Assembly: GCF_009730915.1 (NCBI RefSeq)
Contig: NC_052486.1
Coordinates: 19,745,589-19,809,588, forward strand
Length of the DNA: 64,000 nucleotides
Origin: Dioscorea cayenensis subsp. rotundata
Lineage: Eukaryota > Streptophyta > Magnoliopsida > Dioscoreales > Dioscoreaceae
Reading direction: 5' to 3'
A program made the translations under genes and the position numbers. Positions 12,791 through 24,930 of this stretch are shown here, piece after piece. The notes below the pieces were generated by a model. The model was not told where the DNA came from, searched no databases, and saw nothing but the letters and a program-made list of their open reading frames with translations. Position 1 is the stretch's first letter; each line of letters starts with the position of its first letter.

Positions 12791-14956
12791 TATTTCTCTC
12801 TTTTTGTGCAATTTAACATGTTATAACCAGTTTTTACTGTAGCTATAGTCAGCCAAGTACTGTAATTTTTTAGCCAATACTGTAGCAACTCGAGTTTATA
12901 TTTATTTCTACTTTCTTTCTTCGTCTTCATTTCTTTCTTCTCTTGGGCGAACCCTTGTTATCCCTTTGAGTTTTTCTGGCGGCCCGATTTCGGCAAACAA
13001 AGCTAGAAACTTCTACCTTCCATTCTTGTGAGTATCCTAAGAGCTTTTTCTAAGTTTTTATTCCGTATTTTACACGTATTTCACCGTTTTTGAATTCTTT
13101 GAAAACCTAGGATTTGAGCATGTTGTGTGGATAATTGTAGGCACAAATTGAAGCCCTTGTTCTTGTTATTCATTTTTGTGAATGTTTGTAAAGAAACTTC
13201 TTGGTTAGATGATGTAAATCAGGAGAAAATCTTTGCGTTATGGTTAGTTTTATTGTAGTAGTATTGTAGCGCCGATAAGCTTTAGTTGTTTCTCTGGTTT
13301 CTTTGGATTAGAGTGAAGCTCAGATCCTTAGGAATTCATTGGTAACCTTTAGACCTAGTTTTAGCCAACCATAGGATCGATTTAGGGTTGTTTGTTAGAG
13401 AAACTTAGGGTTTGATTTATTTTCGTGCTAATTCTTGTTGGTGTTTTGTTGTGCTTTGGCAAGGAGGTGAAGCTTTGGCTTGAGGCAAGAAACTCTTAGA
13501 GGATTAGCATTTGGGGAAGTGAAATGATCAAAGTTATGAGTGAGATTGTTTATGCATAATTCTACAAGGAGAATACCTATAGTTATATTTTATTGTTTGA
13601 GCTAAGTTTTATTGGCTTCTATACTTAAATCGAGGTTTTAATTGATTTAAAATGACTTTATTTATTGATGTTTCATACTTGAAATATGTTGTTGTTCAAG
13701 GAAAGGAATTTCAATATGATATTCGCTTTGTAAGTTGTGAATTGTTTGGCTTTGCAAAATTTTGGTTATGCTTCACATTCATCATTTCCGCGGGGAATGG
13801 TAGAAATTTTGATCATTGATTATTGTTCTGGTTATGGACTTCTCGTTGTGAGATGCATGTTTGTATTACTTGATTGGTGACATCCTACTGCAGTAGGTGT
13901 TTTGTAGGGCCAGCCTGTTGAGAGGTGGCGTAGAAGACCGGCATACTTATTGGTCCAATTCAGGTGGGAGTGTAGAGTCCTGATTGGATATTCATCAAGA
14001 AACCGGGGTCACCACACGGTAGACCGATGGGTCAACATCAAGGGCATGAGTACCTTGACGGCTTTGAATCTAGCCGCGACAACGGCGAAAGTTTAGAGAT
14101 GTTTCTAAAATATGTGGCGTTCTTTTGTAGTGTCATTTTAAATTTATAGTGAGAAGGTGAAGCCTGGCTGTGGCTCTCAAAAGGGCAATCTCTCACAAAT
14201 TTAATTTGACGGTGAATATTGTGTTTTATGGATTTTGAAACTCGTATTATATTTATATTTATGCTTAGTTGTTATGATCTATTTGTATTATTGTAAAAGC
14301 TTACCTTGATGTTTAACTTGTTTTATAGTATAAACCTTGTGTTTGGTGTTTCGTGGATTTGTTATTGTAAAACCTTAGTTGGGATAAAAGGCTTTCTTGA
14401 CACTATCTTTTGTTGTTATATCGATGATTACTGTTATGTGTATTTATGTTCTAAACTGTTTGTATTATTAGTAAAGCGTTATTTTGGCGAGTTATATCAT
14501 GTATTTTAGGTGTATTTTTGTAGTGTTGTGATAACTCACTCACTGAGTGACTTAGATTGTTTACCCCTCTTTCTTTTTCCAGACTGTTATAAGCAGTAGT
14601 GCGGTAGTGAAGCGGTGTGTTGGGCATCCACTGTCTGTTTTTATTCAGTACCAAGTTCATGTATGTTATCCTTAAGCATGTATATGTTTTATTAGAGCAT
14701 GGATTCATTAGTGTGTTTGAAACTCTAAAGGCATAGTTTGTATATTTGTCTAATCTCTTGGAAACTTCGTTGTACTTGTTATCAATACCTTTATTAAACT
14801 CTACTATCTATTTTGCATACTATGTTCAGGGTTGTCGACTCCAGATATGTTGTCAGCCTTGCGGCAACTTAAGGGTTGAGTGGTGAGTATCCCTCCTTAG
14901 GTTATCGCAACGGTTGTTGCGTCCTAGGGCTTGCGGGTCAGGGCGTGGGCGTGACA
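12791..14956 (+). mobile_element. Long LTR-like block, probably from a Ty3/gypsy chromovirus
   Basis: The block ends with GGGCGTGGGCGTGACA (to 14956), a terminus typical of LTRs of plant chromoviruses. A TATA-like TTTATATTTATT lies near 12894-12905 and is followed by a CT-rich leader. A GC-rich section at 13890-14100 is of the kind seen in long Tekay-like LTRs. No gag-pol frame is present, so this looks like a solo LTR or remnant. The 5' border was not found and could lie as far up as ~12.3 kb. Confidence 0.45.
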
Positions 14957-14984
14957 TAACCCTTCTTATTACAATTTTTTTTTT

Positions 14985-15370
14985 TTGGCATATTAGACCT
15001 TGAGTTTTTTTTTTCACAAATTTCATAACTTTTTCCGACTAGACCCTCTTAACTTTTCACCTTTCATATTTTTCTATAAAATTTTGAAAATTACCCCCGA
15101 ACCGACTTTTGACAATTTTCTATTAATTTTGCAAATAAGCCCTTGAATTTTCAGGTTTTCATATTTGTACTAACAATTTACAAATAAATCTGAAATTCTC
15201 TTAGTTTCACATTGTTTATAATTTCATTTGCAAGTAAATCCTCAAATATTTCCTTTTTCACATTTTCTCCATGAATTTTGTAAAGTAGACCCTTAATATG
15301 TTTCATGTTCACATTTTTCATAAATTTTGTATTTAAAACCTTAGATACTTTATTAATCACAATTTTTCAC
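14985..15370. repeat. Degenerate ~60-bp tandem repeat
   Basis: Variants of the phrase TTCACATTTTTC(T/A)...AATTTTG(C/T)AAAT...CCTTGAA(T/A)(A/T)TT recur roughly every 55-65 bp across about six units. The copies are strongly diverged. No coding potential is seen. Confidence 0.45.
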
Positions 15371-17349
15371 TAAATTATTTAATATAAACTTTTTTATTAA
15401 TAAAAATCTATATAAACAATAACAAAAATGAAAAATGAAAAATGAAAATGATCATATAACCGTATGAGCTTTCGCAAAAACAAAATTTTACTATGTGCAT
15501 TTGAACATTACAAGTAATGACAAATTTTAAAAAAAAAATATTTAGGTAATTGTTCATCATAAATTAATATTACAATTTCAAAATTTCAAAATATGAACAC
15601 ATTTTCGTTATTCTGAAAATTTTCCAGAAATTCTATATTTTTTAAGTATATAATTTTTAAAAGATTTATTTGCTGATTAGAAATTCTGCTTTTTTTTAGC
15701 ATAATTCGGGAAAAAATTAGCATAACTTATATATTACATAAATAGTAACAAGTCGTAACATCTAACTATTTAGGATCGACTTAGTGTATAAATTATTTTT
15801 TTCACATTATTTTATCAAAAGCCAAAAAGATTAATAAACCAAGAGCAAACGCTGTTAGTTTGAGTCCTATTCTGCATTCAACTTCGTGATGATATTGATT
15901 CAAACCGAATTCAAACTAAATAAAGTGGTCCATGACTTATTTGGTGGAATCCTAATTTAATTCTAATTGGCACTTTGAGTTGTGATCTAACTCAAACCTT
16001 TAAGTTGAGTTAATCTTTTGATGGTAAGGATTATATATAGACAGCACCAGAGGTCCCCAATCTATCGTTCTTGCAAATACCTAGCTCCATCGGTGGGAGA
16101 GGACGGGATAGATTGGAAGAGTCCCTGGTTACTTTTAAGCGTGGACTCAAGACTCTCGCCGTCTTCAACAATTTGCTATGACTGGAAGTAAGTGATCCGG
16201 CTTCCGCATATAATATACGACATAGATGTCGTAATTAAGTTTGATTAAAAATCTAACAAACGTGAGAATCACTAGATAGTCCAATAAATTCTCACCTCAA
16301 TAATGACTGGATAGGTATAGTGTCGAAACCATGCGGCTTTAATTACTATAGAGTATTATTTATGCACTAGCTACTAGTTAGGTAATGCATAGTAATGTTC
16401 ATTCAATGTATATTGAGTCATAATATAGGTCCTCTTAGAGATGAGTGAGTCATATTCTCCATCTTTTAGGTTTGCATGGCAAAAGGGATTTACCATTGTG
16501 GGGTTATAATCTTTTATATATTATTTTGTGACAAGTCTTAATTGCCCAGTGTGTTAACCCATAGATAAATCCTAAAAAAAAAAACAACGAAGACTAAGCA
16601 AGTCATTACTTCAAATTTCTGTTAAATACTTTTAAAAGTTTATTTAGTCAGTCAACTAAGACCCTATCTCCAAATACTTTTATAACCAAACATTTAGTCT
16701 CTATCTCTAATTTTAATTTCATCTTTTCCTGCTTTGTCAACTAAGGCAATACCAAGAAACTTGATTTTGAATATATTTAATCTAGATATTTATAACTAAA
16801 ACAATCCGTTCGTGATTATAAATTAACAAAATAAAAGTGAGACTTCCCCTTAGAAATTAGAAGCCAATATTGAAACATTATTTTTGATAAAATCAAGATA
16901 TGTCTTCCCCACAACCAAAATCTTCCCAACCGCATCATTTACATTTAAATCATATATTTATGAGGCTTTAATGCGCATTTTATTGGCATTGAATTAGAAG
17001 AATGACTTTCTCTCCATCTCTCAATACCAAGTTAATTGAATAACCATGTTTTCCATTTTTTATTATAATACAATAATTCAAAATTATTTTTATATTTAGA
17101 ATTATATTTTTAATAAGAATATTCGTGATTGATTTATTATAAAATTTTTGAGATTGTATCTTGAGCATATTAATAAGATTTTTTTCTTTATTTCTTATTA
17201 CTTATAATTTCAAGATATATACTAAAGCATTAATATTAATAATTAGTAGAAGAAGCTCTAAATGCGATATGTGACTATGATTTACCTCATCTATTTGTTG
17301 TTATTATTATTATTATTATTATTAACTGAAAATTCAAATCATGTCATTG
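15371..17349. other. AT-rich DNA with an LTR-like fragment near 15.8-16.3 kb
   Basis: No gene is recognised. At about 16030-16260 a TATA-like ATTATATATAGACAGCAC precedes a GC-richer segment with short transcribed-leader character, as in the LTRs of small copia elements. I saw no matching second LTR. The rest is AT-rich and includes an ATT microsatellite at about 17300-17322. Confidence 0.35.
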
Positions 17350-18346
17350 GCTTTATAAAATATCTATTATTAAGTTATTTTTATTTTGCTAGTTCAATTA
17401 TAAAAAATTACAATTTGGTCACTCAACTTAAAAATTATGGTTATTTTGATCAATAACACCTATACTGATACTGGTGGGATGATGTGGTAGTTTATGTCAC
17501 CCAATTTTTACTATGTTGGAGATATATGTCACCCATTTTACACCAAGCTGGCATGGAAATGTTGGGTGACGTGACATTTCACATGATATTAGTAGTTACG
17601 TGGAAGTGTTGGTAGGAAAAATAATGTTTTTAGTAACCATGTGGCAATTAGGGGTGTCAAACGGGCCGTGCCGGCCCGGGCCCGGCACGAGTTGGGCCGT
17701 GCTTGGCCCAAGCAGCGGTGCTTCTGATCTGCGTGCTCGGGCACGGGCAGCCCAAACCCCAGGCCGTCTTGGGCTAGCGGTTTCTGTGACCCGCTGGCCT
17801 TCGAGTCAACATGGCCCGATCTAGCTAAATGTAAGTTTTTTTATAAAAAAATTTTTTTGGTATATTTTTTTTTGTTTTTTTAGTCGATAAGAGCTTTTTA
17901 GTTCTATATTTTTTTGAATTTTTAGGATATTTTTTTATATTTTTTTAGCAATTTTAGGGAGTATTTTTTTATATTTTTTTGGGGTTTAAAATAAAAAAAT
18001 ATAAATATAATATAATCTAGGTAGCACGTCTTTGGGCCGATCTTGGTGGTTGGCGGGCCGTGCTCGGCAGATGCGATTCTAGAGCAGGGTCGTCTTTGGC
18101 CCGAGACGTCATAGTGCATGGGCCGTTGTGGGCCCGGGCTGGCCCGTTTGACACCACTAGTGGCAATGATGCCGTGGTGAGAAAATGAGTGATATGTATC
18201 ACCACATTAGCGCGATATTACTGACGTTAGCACCAGTGACTTAATTGATTGTAATTCTAAAATTGGGTGACCCAATTAAAATTTATATAATTGTGTGATT
18301 CAAATAAAAATACTCTAATAATAAGGTGACTATCTAGATATTTTAC
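17350..18346. mobile_element. Mutator-like long-TIR MITE, interrupted by a hAT element
   Basis: The left segment (17350-17475) and the right segment (18220-18346) are inverted copies, each including ATTACAAT(T/C)...GGTCAC(T/C)C and TATTTTTATTT motifs. They frame the hAT insertion at 17649-18159. Long AT-rich inverted arms without coding capacity fit a Mutator-type MITE. Ends are approximate and the target duplication was not established. Confidence 0.5.
17649..18159. mobile_element. Non-autonomous hAT element, 511 bp
   Basis: The terminal inverted repeats are TAGGGGTGTCAAACGGGCC at the left and, inverted, TAG(T)GGTGTCAAACGGGCC at the right, a well-known hAT terminus. The 8-bp sequence GTGGCAAT directly flanks both sides (17641-17648 and 18160-18167) as a perfect target duplication. 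The subterminal regions are GC-rich and the middle is AT-rich. No transposase is encoded. Confidence 0.92.
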
Positions 18347-18396
18347 CTTTAAATATATTATATACACACATATAACCATTTATGTATTTTATAGTG

Positions 18397-18431
<35 letters not shown>

Positions 18432-20759
18432 CAAAGTCACGTTATCGTTTGATTCTCTGAAATTTACACAAAGTTTCCCACATTGAATGTGTCCAAGATT
18501 AAGACCACCATGTTTAAGGAATGTGCTTAGATTTCTACGCATGTTCCCAAAGGTCGTTAGATCAGCCTATAACTGTTTCCGTCTGGCCCGCCCAACCAAT
18601 TCTCTTTCTGTCTCTTTCCCCTCTTACCTTATCTCTTAATTTTTATCATTTACGGCCATTCTACACCATTATATATATATATATATATATTGCGGACTCT
18701 CAACAAAGGTATACAGAGAATGAAAAAAACAGGAGAAAAAACTTGAAGAAAAAGACAGAAAGAAGAGAAACAATACAATGTGTAACCGTGATACCAAACA
18801 GTAGTAAAAAGTTGTGTTAGGTTGAAACCAAAGAGGTGGGTGGGTGAACTATTGTTTTAAATTTCTTTCTTTGAAACTGGAGGGTTGAAATCAGTGTCAA
18901 CAATTGATATTGGCATTACTTCGGTTATGATTTTGATCAGACGGTTCTAATAAAAAAACTGTATACCTCACTAGGTTGAAATCAAATGGGTAAGTGGGTG
19001 TGATGTTGGTTTTTAAATCCTCATGGTATTGTCTACAACACCGCTGATAAAATTGTTTGCAGACTATACATTTTTTGCAATGAATATGAGACAAATATTT
19101 TTTTATTATTTAAAATATATATATAAAAAGAGAAAACATAAACAAGAATGCTATTTTTTAAAATAAATTTTAGGAATTTTCAAAATAAAATAGACTTTTT
19201 TTTTTAATATTTTTATATCATAGGCAAACATCATTACACCTAAACCGTGAATTGAGAAGGATTCTCTCCACCTATTGTATGCAAGGCATTTCTAGCTTTC
19301 TTTTGAAATGTATAACTACAAATAAGTATATTATTATTATTATTATTATTTTCTCGTCAACTTAAAGTTTTGTATGTTTCTTGAGTACCGTCCTAATTGC
19401 ATGAAGTTTTAGCCTTTTGTCTTTTTTTAAATTTATACTTTTCAAATTATTATAAACATAATAAAAAATTGATTTTCTTAAACAGAAAGTCATCTTTTTA
19501 GCATACGGAATATATATATACATATACTATCTTATATATTTCAATAAATATCCCAAAAAATAATATTTTTGATAATTTTTTCTTTGATTATTCGGATGGA
19601 CTGGCAAACTAATGCAAATCATAAAAGTTAAAATAAATAAGTTTTCATATATTTTTAAAACCCCCAAAATTAAAATAGTAAATATATGTTTACATGATAG
19701 CTTTATGCAAGTTGGCATCCATATCATTCTTTCTTTTTTACAATTTTTTCCCCTTTTTTTAAGTTTAGTTTCTTTTTATTATCTAAACTTTAAATATAAA
19801 CTATAAAACCGTAAACCATAATTGCAAACCCTTTCTAAACCCAATTTACTATTTAGGGTTTAGGGTTTAGGATTTAAAATTTAGTATTAGGGGTTAGTAT
19901 TAAGGATTGATTAGGGTTTTAAAATTTTGGGTATGGGGTTCTATAGTATTTGTGTTTTAGATTATAATGTTTTTACCCCATAAAATTAAAAAATGACATG
20001 TTATATATATATATCAATTCCTCTCTCCCATCAGATATTGCTTCTTTATTGAAATTATAAATTTATTAAAATTTATTTTTGAAATATTAAATTTATTAAA
20101 ATTTTAGTGATTTAAAAATAATTAAATAATTTTGACATTTGTTTATTTTAAATAAAAATAATTAAATTTTATTCGTCAATTAAAGTGTATAAATTTTAAA
20201 ATTTTATTTAGAATACATCAATAAATCATTTAAAAATTGTTTATAAAAATTAGAGCCATTTAATAATAGTTTTTTCTACAATTAAGATATATTATTTAAT
20301 TAAAATATTAAAGGGTACAAAAGTAATTTTACTAAAATTTTCCCCTATATCCTCTCCTATTCATATCCCCATTCCACCCAACCAAGCATTACTTTTGTTC
20401 CCAACCCCAATTCCCCATCCCCATCCCCTTCCCCTTCCCCATCTCCATTCCCATATATATTCCCGTTCCCTCCAACCAAACAAACCTTTAGAGTTATAGT
20501 TATACAATTTGAACTTAAAGTTTATCGAAAAAAAGAATGCCGTCAATAATGATGTAAATGCCAATTTAGCATCTACATCATTCAGGAAATCTGTTCGAGA
20601 AACCTGGAATGGGTGGTGATTGTAATGATCGATGTTGTTATACTATATTTTGACATATGACCCATTTGACCATAAGTTGAAATGTAGCAAAATGCTTCTA
20701 TTTTGTAACTAGTTTTACATATAAATGGTATTTTATAACAAACCAAACACACTTTGCAG
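18347..20759. other. AT-rich intergenic DNA with simple repeats
   Basis: No gene was recognised. Contents: TA runs at about 18400-18427 and 18671-18690, an ATT microsatellite at about 19331-19350, a short run of telomere-like TTTAGGG/TTAGGGTT units at about 19851-19915, and a C-rich tract at 20396-20440. A TTTGTTTGG-type MITE terminus (inverse) is present near 20470-20490, but no partner end was found. Confidence 0.4.
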
Positions 20760-21653
20760 GGTAAAATTTTTAGTAGGGTACCGAACTATACACTTTCATT
20801 TCTTTGGGGGTCCAAACTTTGATTTATATCAAAATGGTGACCCATCTTTAATTCCTTTTCACCAGGCAGTCATCCAAATAATTCCAGCTTGTTTCATCTG
20901 ATGCGGACTCTGGAAAATCAATGTCAGCATTTAATTGCCACTTCAAGTACCCAACTGGTGATGTTAGTTGCCCAGCTGATGATGCCACGTCAACTTAATG
21001 TGCCACGTGTGAATCCCTATTGTCCTTATCATTGTTTTAACTTTTATTTTTTTTTATTATTTTAAAACACCCAATAAATAAAAAACAAAGTAATAAACCA
21101 CCGGCTCCAGCGAGTTAGTCAGCTTCCCTTTATGATGATGGAGATAAGGGTCCATTATCCAAGGTTTCTAACTCCCAATTTAATCCAATTGATCCGACAG
21201 CAAAAGATCTTTCGATGCTTGTTTCTCAGCTTCAATCATAGTTACAAGATGAAAAGTAAAACATGAAAAATAAATTGGAGCATAATTTGAGTTCCTACAT
21301 GATCTCACCTCTATAGCAAAAAAAATATATATAAATAAATAAATAAATTAAAAAATTTTAAAAAAAAATAAAATAAAAAAATAAAAAAATCTTAATCCAA
21401 TGGAGAAAGATAGATCATGAAGAGAATCACACACATCTCAATAGAACAACATCAAATTAGCGATTTCAAGATCTTAAACCACACAATAACACAGAAAACT
21501 ACAAAACTTTCTTTGCATAAACTCAAAACCTCCCAAATCAATAACATCAGATGTTCAAAAAGCATTGAGAATACATCAAGATAAAAAATTTCTCTCAATT
21601 AAATCACAAAAGGTACGGATTCTCACAAATAATCTCATTAACAGAATCAAACA

Positions 21654-21887
21654 TTTCTCTTCAAGCTTGGCTTGGTTGTTCGCCAGGACAGACACACGAG
21701 CCCCCTCCGACGCTGCTTGCAGCGCCATTACTAGCCCAATCCCTGACGATCCTCCGGTAATGAAGACATGTCATCCCTTCACCGGAACTTTCGCTGGCCA
21801 TGGTTGCGCCAATAAGGCGAGAACAAGAAGGAATATAAGAGGTAGCATGAGGATCAAAAGGAGGATAAGGAGATAAGGGGAAGACAT
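21654..21887 (-). pseudogene. Captured first exon of 3-ketodihydrosphinganine reductase (TSC10/KDSR type)
   Basis: Read on the minus strand from ATG at 21887, a hydrophobic N-terminal segment rich in Leu/Ile (residues ~4-28) is followed by KVPVKG, a TGA stop at 21773-21771, then HVFITGGSSGIGL and a conserved AASEGARVS stretch, ending at KLEE. This matches the N-terminus of plant 3-ketodihydrosphinganine reductase: membrane anchor, then the NAD(P)-binding GGSSGIG motif of short-chain dehydrogenases. The family has Arg where the TGA stands, consistent with a CGA-to-TGA change. Homology stops after KLEE, about where an exon would end, and no later exons were seen. The fragment lies between Mutator TIRs, so it is a transduplicated, inactive copy. 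Confidence 0.82.
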
Positions 21888-22824
21888 GGTGTGAAGATGA
21901 GAAGAGATCCAAGGCCTGTTTGGTTCTTTGCAAGGAAGCACTTTCTCTACAAAGTATTTCCTTGCAAAATTTTTTCATATATTTACTTTCCTTGTAAAGT
22001 AACAATATAATGTTTGGTATACACTTTGAATATTGTAATTGAAATACATGCAAAATGAATTTCTTAATTTGTTTGGTATGAATAAATTTTCTATGCAAAG
22101 TTATGATTATCCTCAATTTTACCCTTTAATAATAATGAAGTAAAATAAAACCATACCTTAAATACATGTTTTAATTTTCACATTAATCAATGGTTTATAT
22201 ATAAATAAATTTAAAAAGTTGCTTATATACCCCTTAAAAGTAGGAATTTAACTCATGCTCTTCTATTATGAGAAATATGATTACCCGAACTTGATGATCC
22301 ATGAGGCACGCTTCCCTTCTTAAATAGAAATACAAAAATTATAAGACTAACCAATAGAGTAGTTTTTCGGTAAAGCTAGAATTCTTAAAAGAAAGACAGG
22401 ACAAAAGAGAAAAATTTTTATTTTACAAAGGGTTATCATTAGAATTTTACATGTCTTGTATTTTCCTAACCATGATGTAATCCATTTCACACCCCTTCCC
22501 TATGAATCATTTTCTTTAGTCAAAGGGGAAAGTAATTGCAAGTTTGACCATTACTTTACATAGTTTCTTTTTCAACCAAACACATGAAAACGTTTCACAA
22601 CCTTAACTTTCCAGCGAAAGCTGGTACTTTCCCCATGCCAAATTGCCCCTAGGTTTTCGGTGGAGAAGATAGAGGGCATGGGATATGGGATTTACACATG
22701 CCACACTTAAGTTGAGGTGGCATCACCAGCTAGGCAGCTGATGTGGCAATTAAATGCTAACATCTATTTTTCAGCGTCCACATCAAATGAAATAAGTTAA
22801 AATTATTTGGGTGACTGCCCGGTG

Positions 22825-23547
22825 CAAGGGTTTAATAACCGGACTGGTAGGTGAAACCGGTTCGCGGTTCAATTGGTCCAACCGGTTCGACTAGCCGGTC
22901 CAACCATTCTCCTTTTTTTTTTTTTTTAAATAAATAATGATCCATGAAAAAACAAAAAAACCAAAATATTCAAGCATGCAAGCCAAGCCGGAGCCATCTG
23001 GCTACTCCACCATCACGGCACGTAACCCCCATGGATCTTCTTCTTCTCTTATTGAATATTGATGACCTTGCCCTTCGTCTCGACCCTCTCTTCTGCCGCC
23101 TCTCTCTCAAATCACTCTCTCGCCGTTCATCGCCGACCCCATCTCTCTCCCATCCTCCGACACTGTTACTATCTTGTATGCTCCCGCTCCCTGTCTCCTT
23201 TGGCTGCCACCCATGACCCCGCTGCTGCCCCTACACTCGCAACGCTGACACCGTCACACCAGCATTGTCTCTCCTTGTAGTCACTCCGATCCATCCTCGA
23301 CCACGACTTCTGAGCCACCAGCCTCTACCGCCCCTGCCCCAACAGGCCCAGCCAACTCTTCAAGCTGAGGTCCCCCGCTCCTACTAGGTCGGTCCGGTCG
23401 AACCGGTTCACCGATTCCCGGTCCAAAGCCGACTAATGACTGGTTCGATCGTGACTTGGTTCAAGCTCTATAAGTGAATCGGATTGACGGCCGGTTCTCA
23501 GTTGAGCCGGTTGAACCGGCCGGTCTGGTCCGGTTTTTAAAACCTTG
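22825..23547. mobile_element. hAT-type element nested in the right arm of the Pack-MULE
   Basis: The termini CAAGG(G)TTT(A)ATAACCGGAC and, inverted, CAAGGTTTTAAAAACCGGAC are inverted repeats. Their subterminal DNA is rich in ACCGGTTC/GAACCGGT motifs on both sides. The flanks GCCCGGTG (22817-22824) and GCCCGATG (23548-23555) form an 8-bp duplication with one mismatch, as expected for hAT. The insertion interrupts DNA continuous in the opposite arm of the Pack-MULE, so it is younger than that element. The middle (22980-23380) is CT-rich and coding-like, but no protein was recognised. Confidence 0.8.
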
Positions 23548-23654
23548 GCCCGATGAAATGGAATTAAAGATGGGTCATCCTTTTGATACAAATCAAAGTT
23601 TGGATCCAAAAGTGATAAAAGTGTATAGTTCGATACCCTACTAAAAAATTTACC

Positions 23655-24505
23655 TCACTTTTATATGTAAAATCACTTCATAATCACTTATAATTACTTA
23701 CTACTAACCAAACAGGCCCTAAGTCATCTATGTTCGAAAATCAAAATTCACAATAACATACCATCTCTCTCTCTCAGCATCACGAAGGATTGTGATTTAT
23801 GAACATTTATTAAAAAATTAAGTAAAATCACAATAACAGAGGTATTTTTCCCCAAAGAAAATTTTAAGTAAATCAAAACTAAAATAAAACTTTTAGAAGG
23901 ATATTAGTGCAAAAACTATTTATAGTAAATTAAAAACAACAACCCTGTTTCTCTCCCCCTCTTATTTCGAAACCCGGCATAACAAAGTTAATTTTCGACA
24001 TGTACAAAAAAAAAAAAAGGTTAAAAGTTAATTTTTCAAAATAAAACCTAAATGCTCACTCATATCTAAAACTTTTACATGTTTTTTGAAAACTCTTAGT
24101 AACAATATAATTCTTATATAAAAAAATTACAAAAGTCACAAACAACACTATTATAACTTTTGGAGTGTTGTTACTTGTTATCACAAAAGCTCTCAATAAA
24201 ATTTTTTAAAAAAACGACAAGTCCATGTATACCTTTTGCATGTATATTATTATGACAAATTGTCTTTTTCATGTCTACCTCTCTACCCCATACATACTAT
24301 TAAAATATATTACAAGTTACGTGAACATTGTTTTTTTTACGATAATAAAAATAAAAACTCACTTACATCCTTAAACTACTCCTAACAATATTATTTTTTA
24401 TTTATATATAATAAATAAAAATAGCGTAAAATTTAAATTTTTTAAGGGTATATAAATATATATGCACCTTTTTTTAGTTATTTAATACTTAGCAATATTT
24501 TTTAA
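23655..24505. other. AT-rich intergenic DNA, no gene seen
   Basis: Nothing recognisable was found except a lone MITE-type terminus AACCAAACAGGCCC near 23702-23716. Otherwise it is A/T-rich DNA with homopolymer runs. Confidence 0.5.
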
Positions 24506-24835
24506 GGTAAACAATCTAAATGGTCGCCTACTTTTTCATGTGTTTCTATTTCAGTCATCCACTTTTAAAAAGTTACGATTTGGACCCTTATCTTTAGTTT
24601 TTATTATAATTTGGTCACTCGAGCATACACCGTTAACGGCGATCACATGTGACATAATACATGACACATCTTTTTTGAGTTGGCCTATACTACCTGTGAT
24701 AACCGTTAACTCCGTATGTTTTGTAACTAAATTATAACAAAAATTAACAGTAAAGGACCAAATCGTAACTTTCAAAAATTGGGTGACCAAAATAGAAATA
24801 TACAAAAAGGTAAGGGACCATTTAGGTTGTTTATC
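24506..24835. mobile_element. Palindromic Mutator-like MITE, 330 bp
   Basis: The whole element is close to one inverted repeat: the left end GGTAAACAATCTAAATGGTC pairs with the right end, whose inverse reads GATAAACAACCTAAATGGTC. The arms meet near 24670. Flanks ATATTTTTTAA (24495-24505) and ATATTTTTAAA (24836-24846) look like an imperfect 11-bp duplication, although both are low-complexity. It has no coding capacity. Confidence 0.7.
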
Positions 24836-24930
24836 ATATTTTTAAATTATGCCTATAATGATTTTATTGAGGGTCTAAACATAATTATTTGAAATTTCAA
24901 TAACATTTACTTATTACTATTTATTAGTAT

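Larger units (their letters stand above)
20760..23654. mobile_element. Pack-MULE: Mutator-like element carrying a host gene fragment
   Basis: The outer termini are inverted copies: GGTAAAATTTTTAGTAGGG at 20760 and, inverted, at 23654. Homology continues inward for about 210 bases on the left (to ~20990) and is matched on the right by ~22700-22824 plus 23556-23654. The right arm is split by a hAT insertion (22825-23547). Flanks CACTTTGCA and CACTTTTAT are only a weak 9-bp duplication. No transposase is present. Between the arms lies a recognisable fragment of a sphingolipid gene, which makes this a Pack-MULE. A TTTGTTTGG-type inner MITE end is also seen near 21912. Confidence 0.75.

Noticed and set aside
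10459..14956. One LTR retrotransposon with 10.5-11.8 kb and 12.8-15.0 kb as its two LTRs
   Set aside because: The two LTR-like blocks differ in sequence and point in opposite directions.
19851..19915. Possible internal telomere
   Set aside because: Only a few TTTAGGG-like units are present, and they are degenerate. This is an ordinary interstitial repeat.
21661..22116. 151-codon minus-strand frame over the Pack-MULE
   Set aside because: It overlaps the captured reductase exon in a different frame and is explained by that exon's GC content.
21912..23716. A single PIF/Harbinger element between GGCCTGTTTGG and CCAAACAGGCC ends
   Set aside because: The span crosses the Pack-MULE border at 23654, and the flanks do not give a matching 3-bp duplication. 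The two ends probably belong to different elements.
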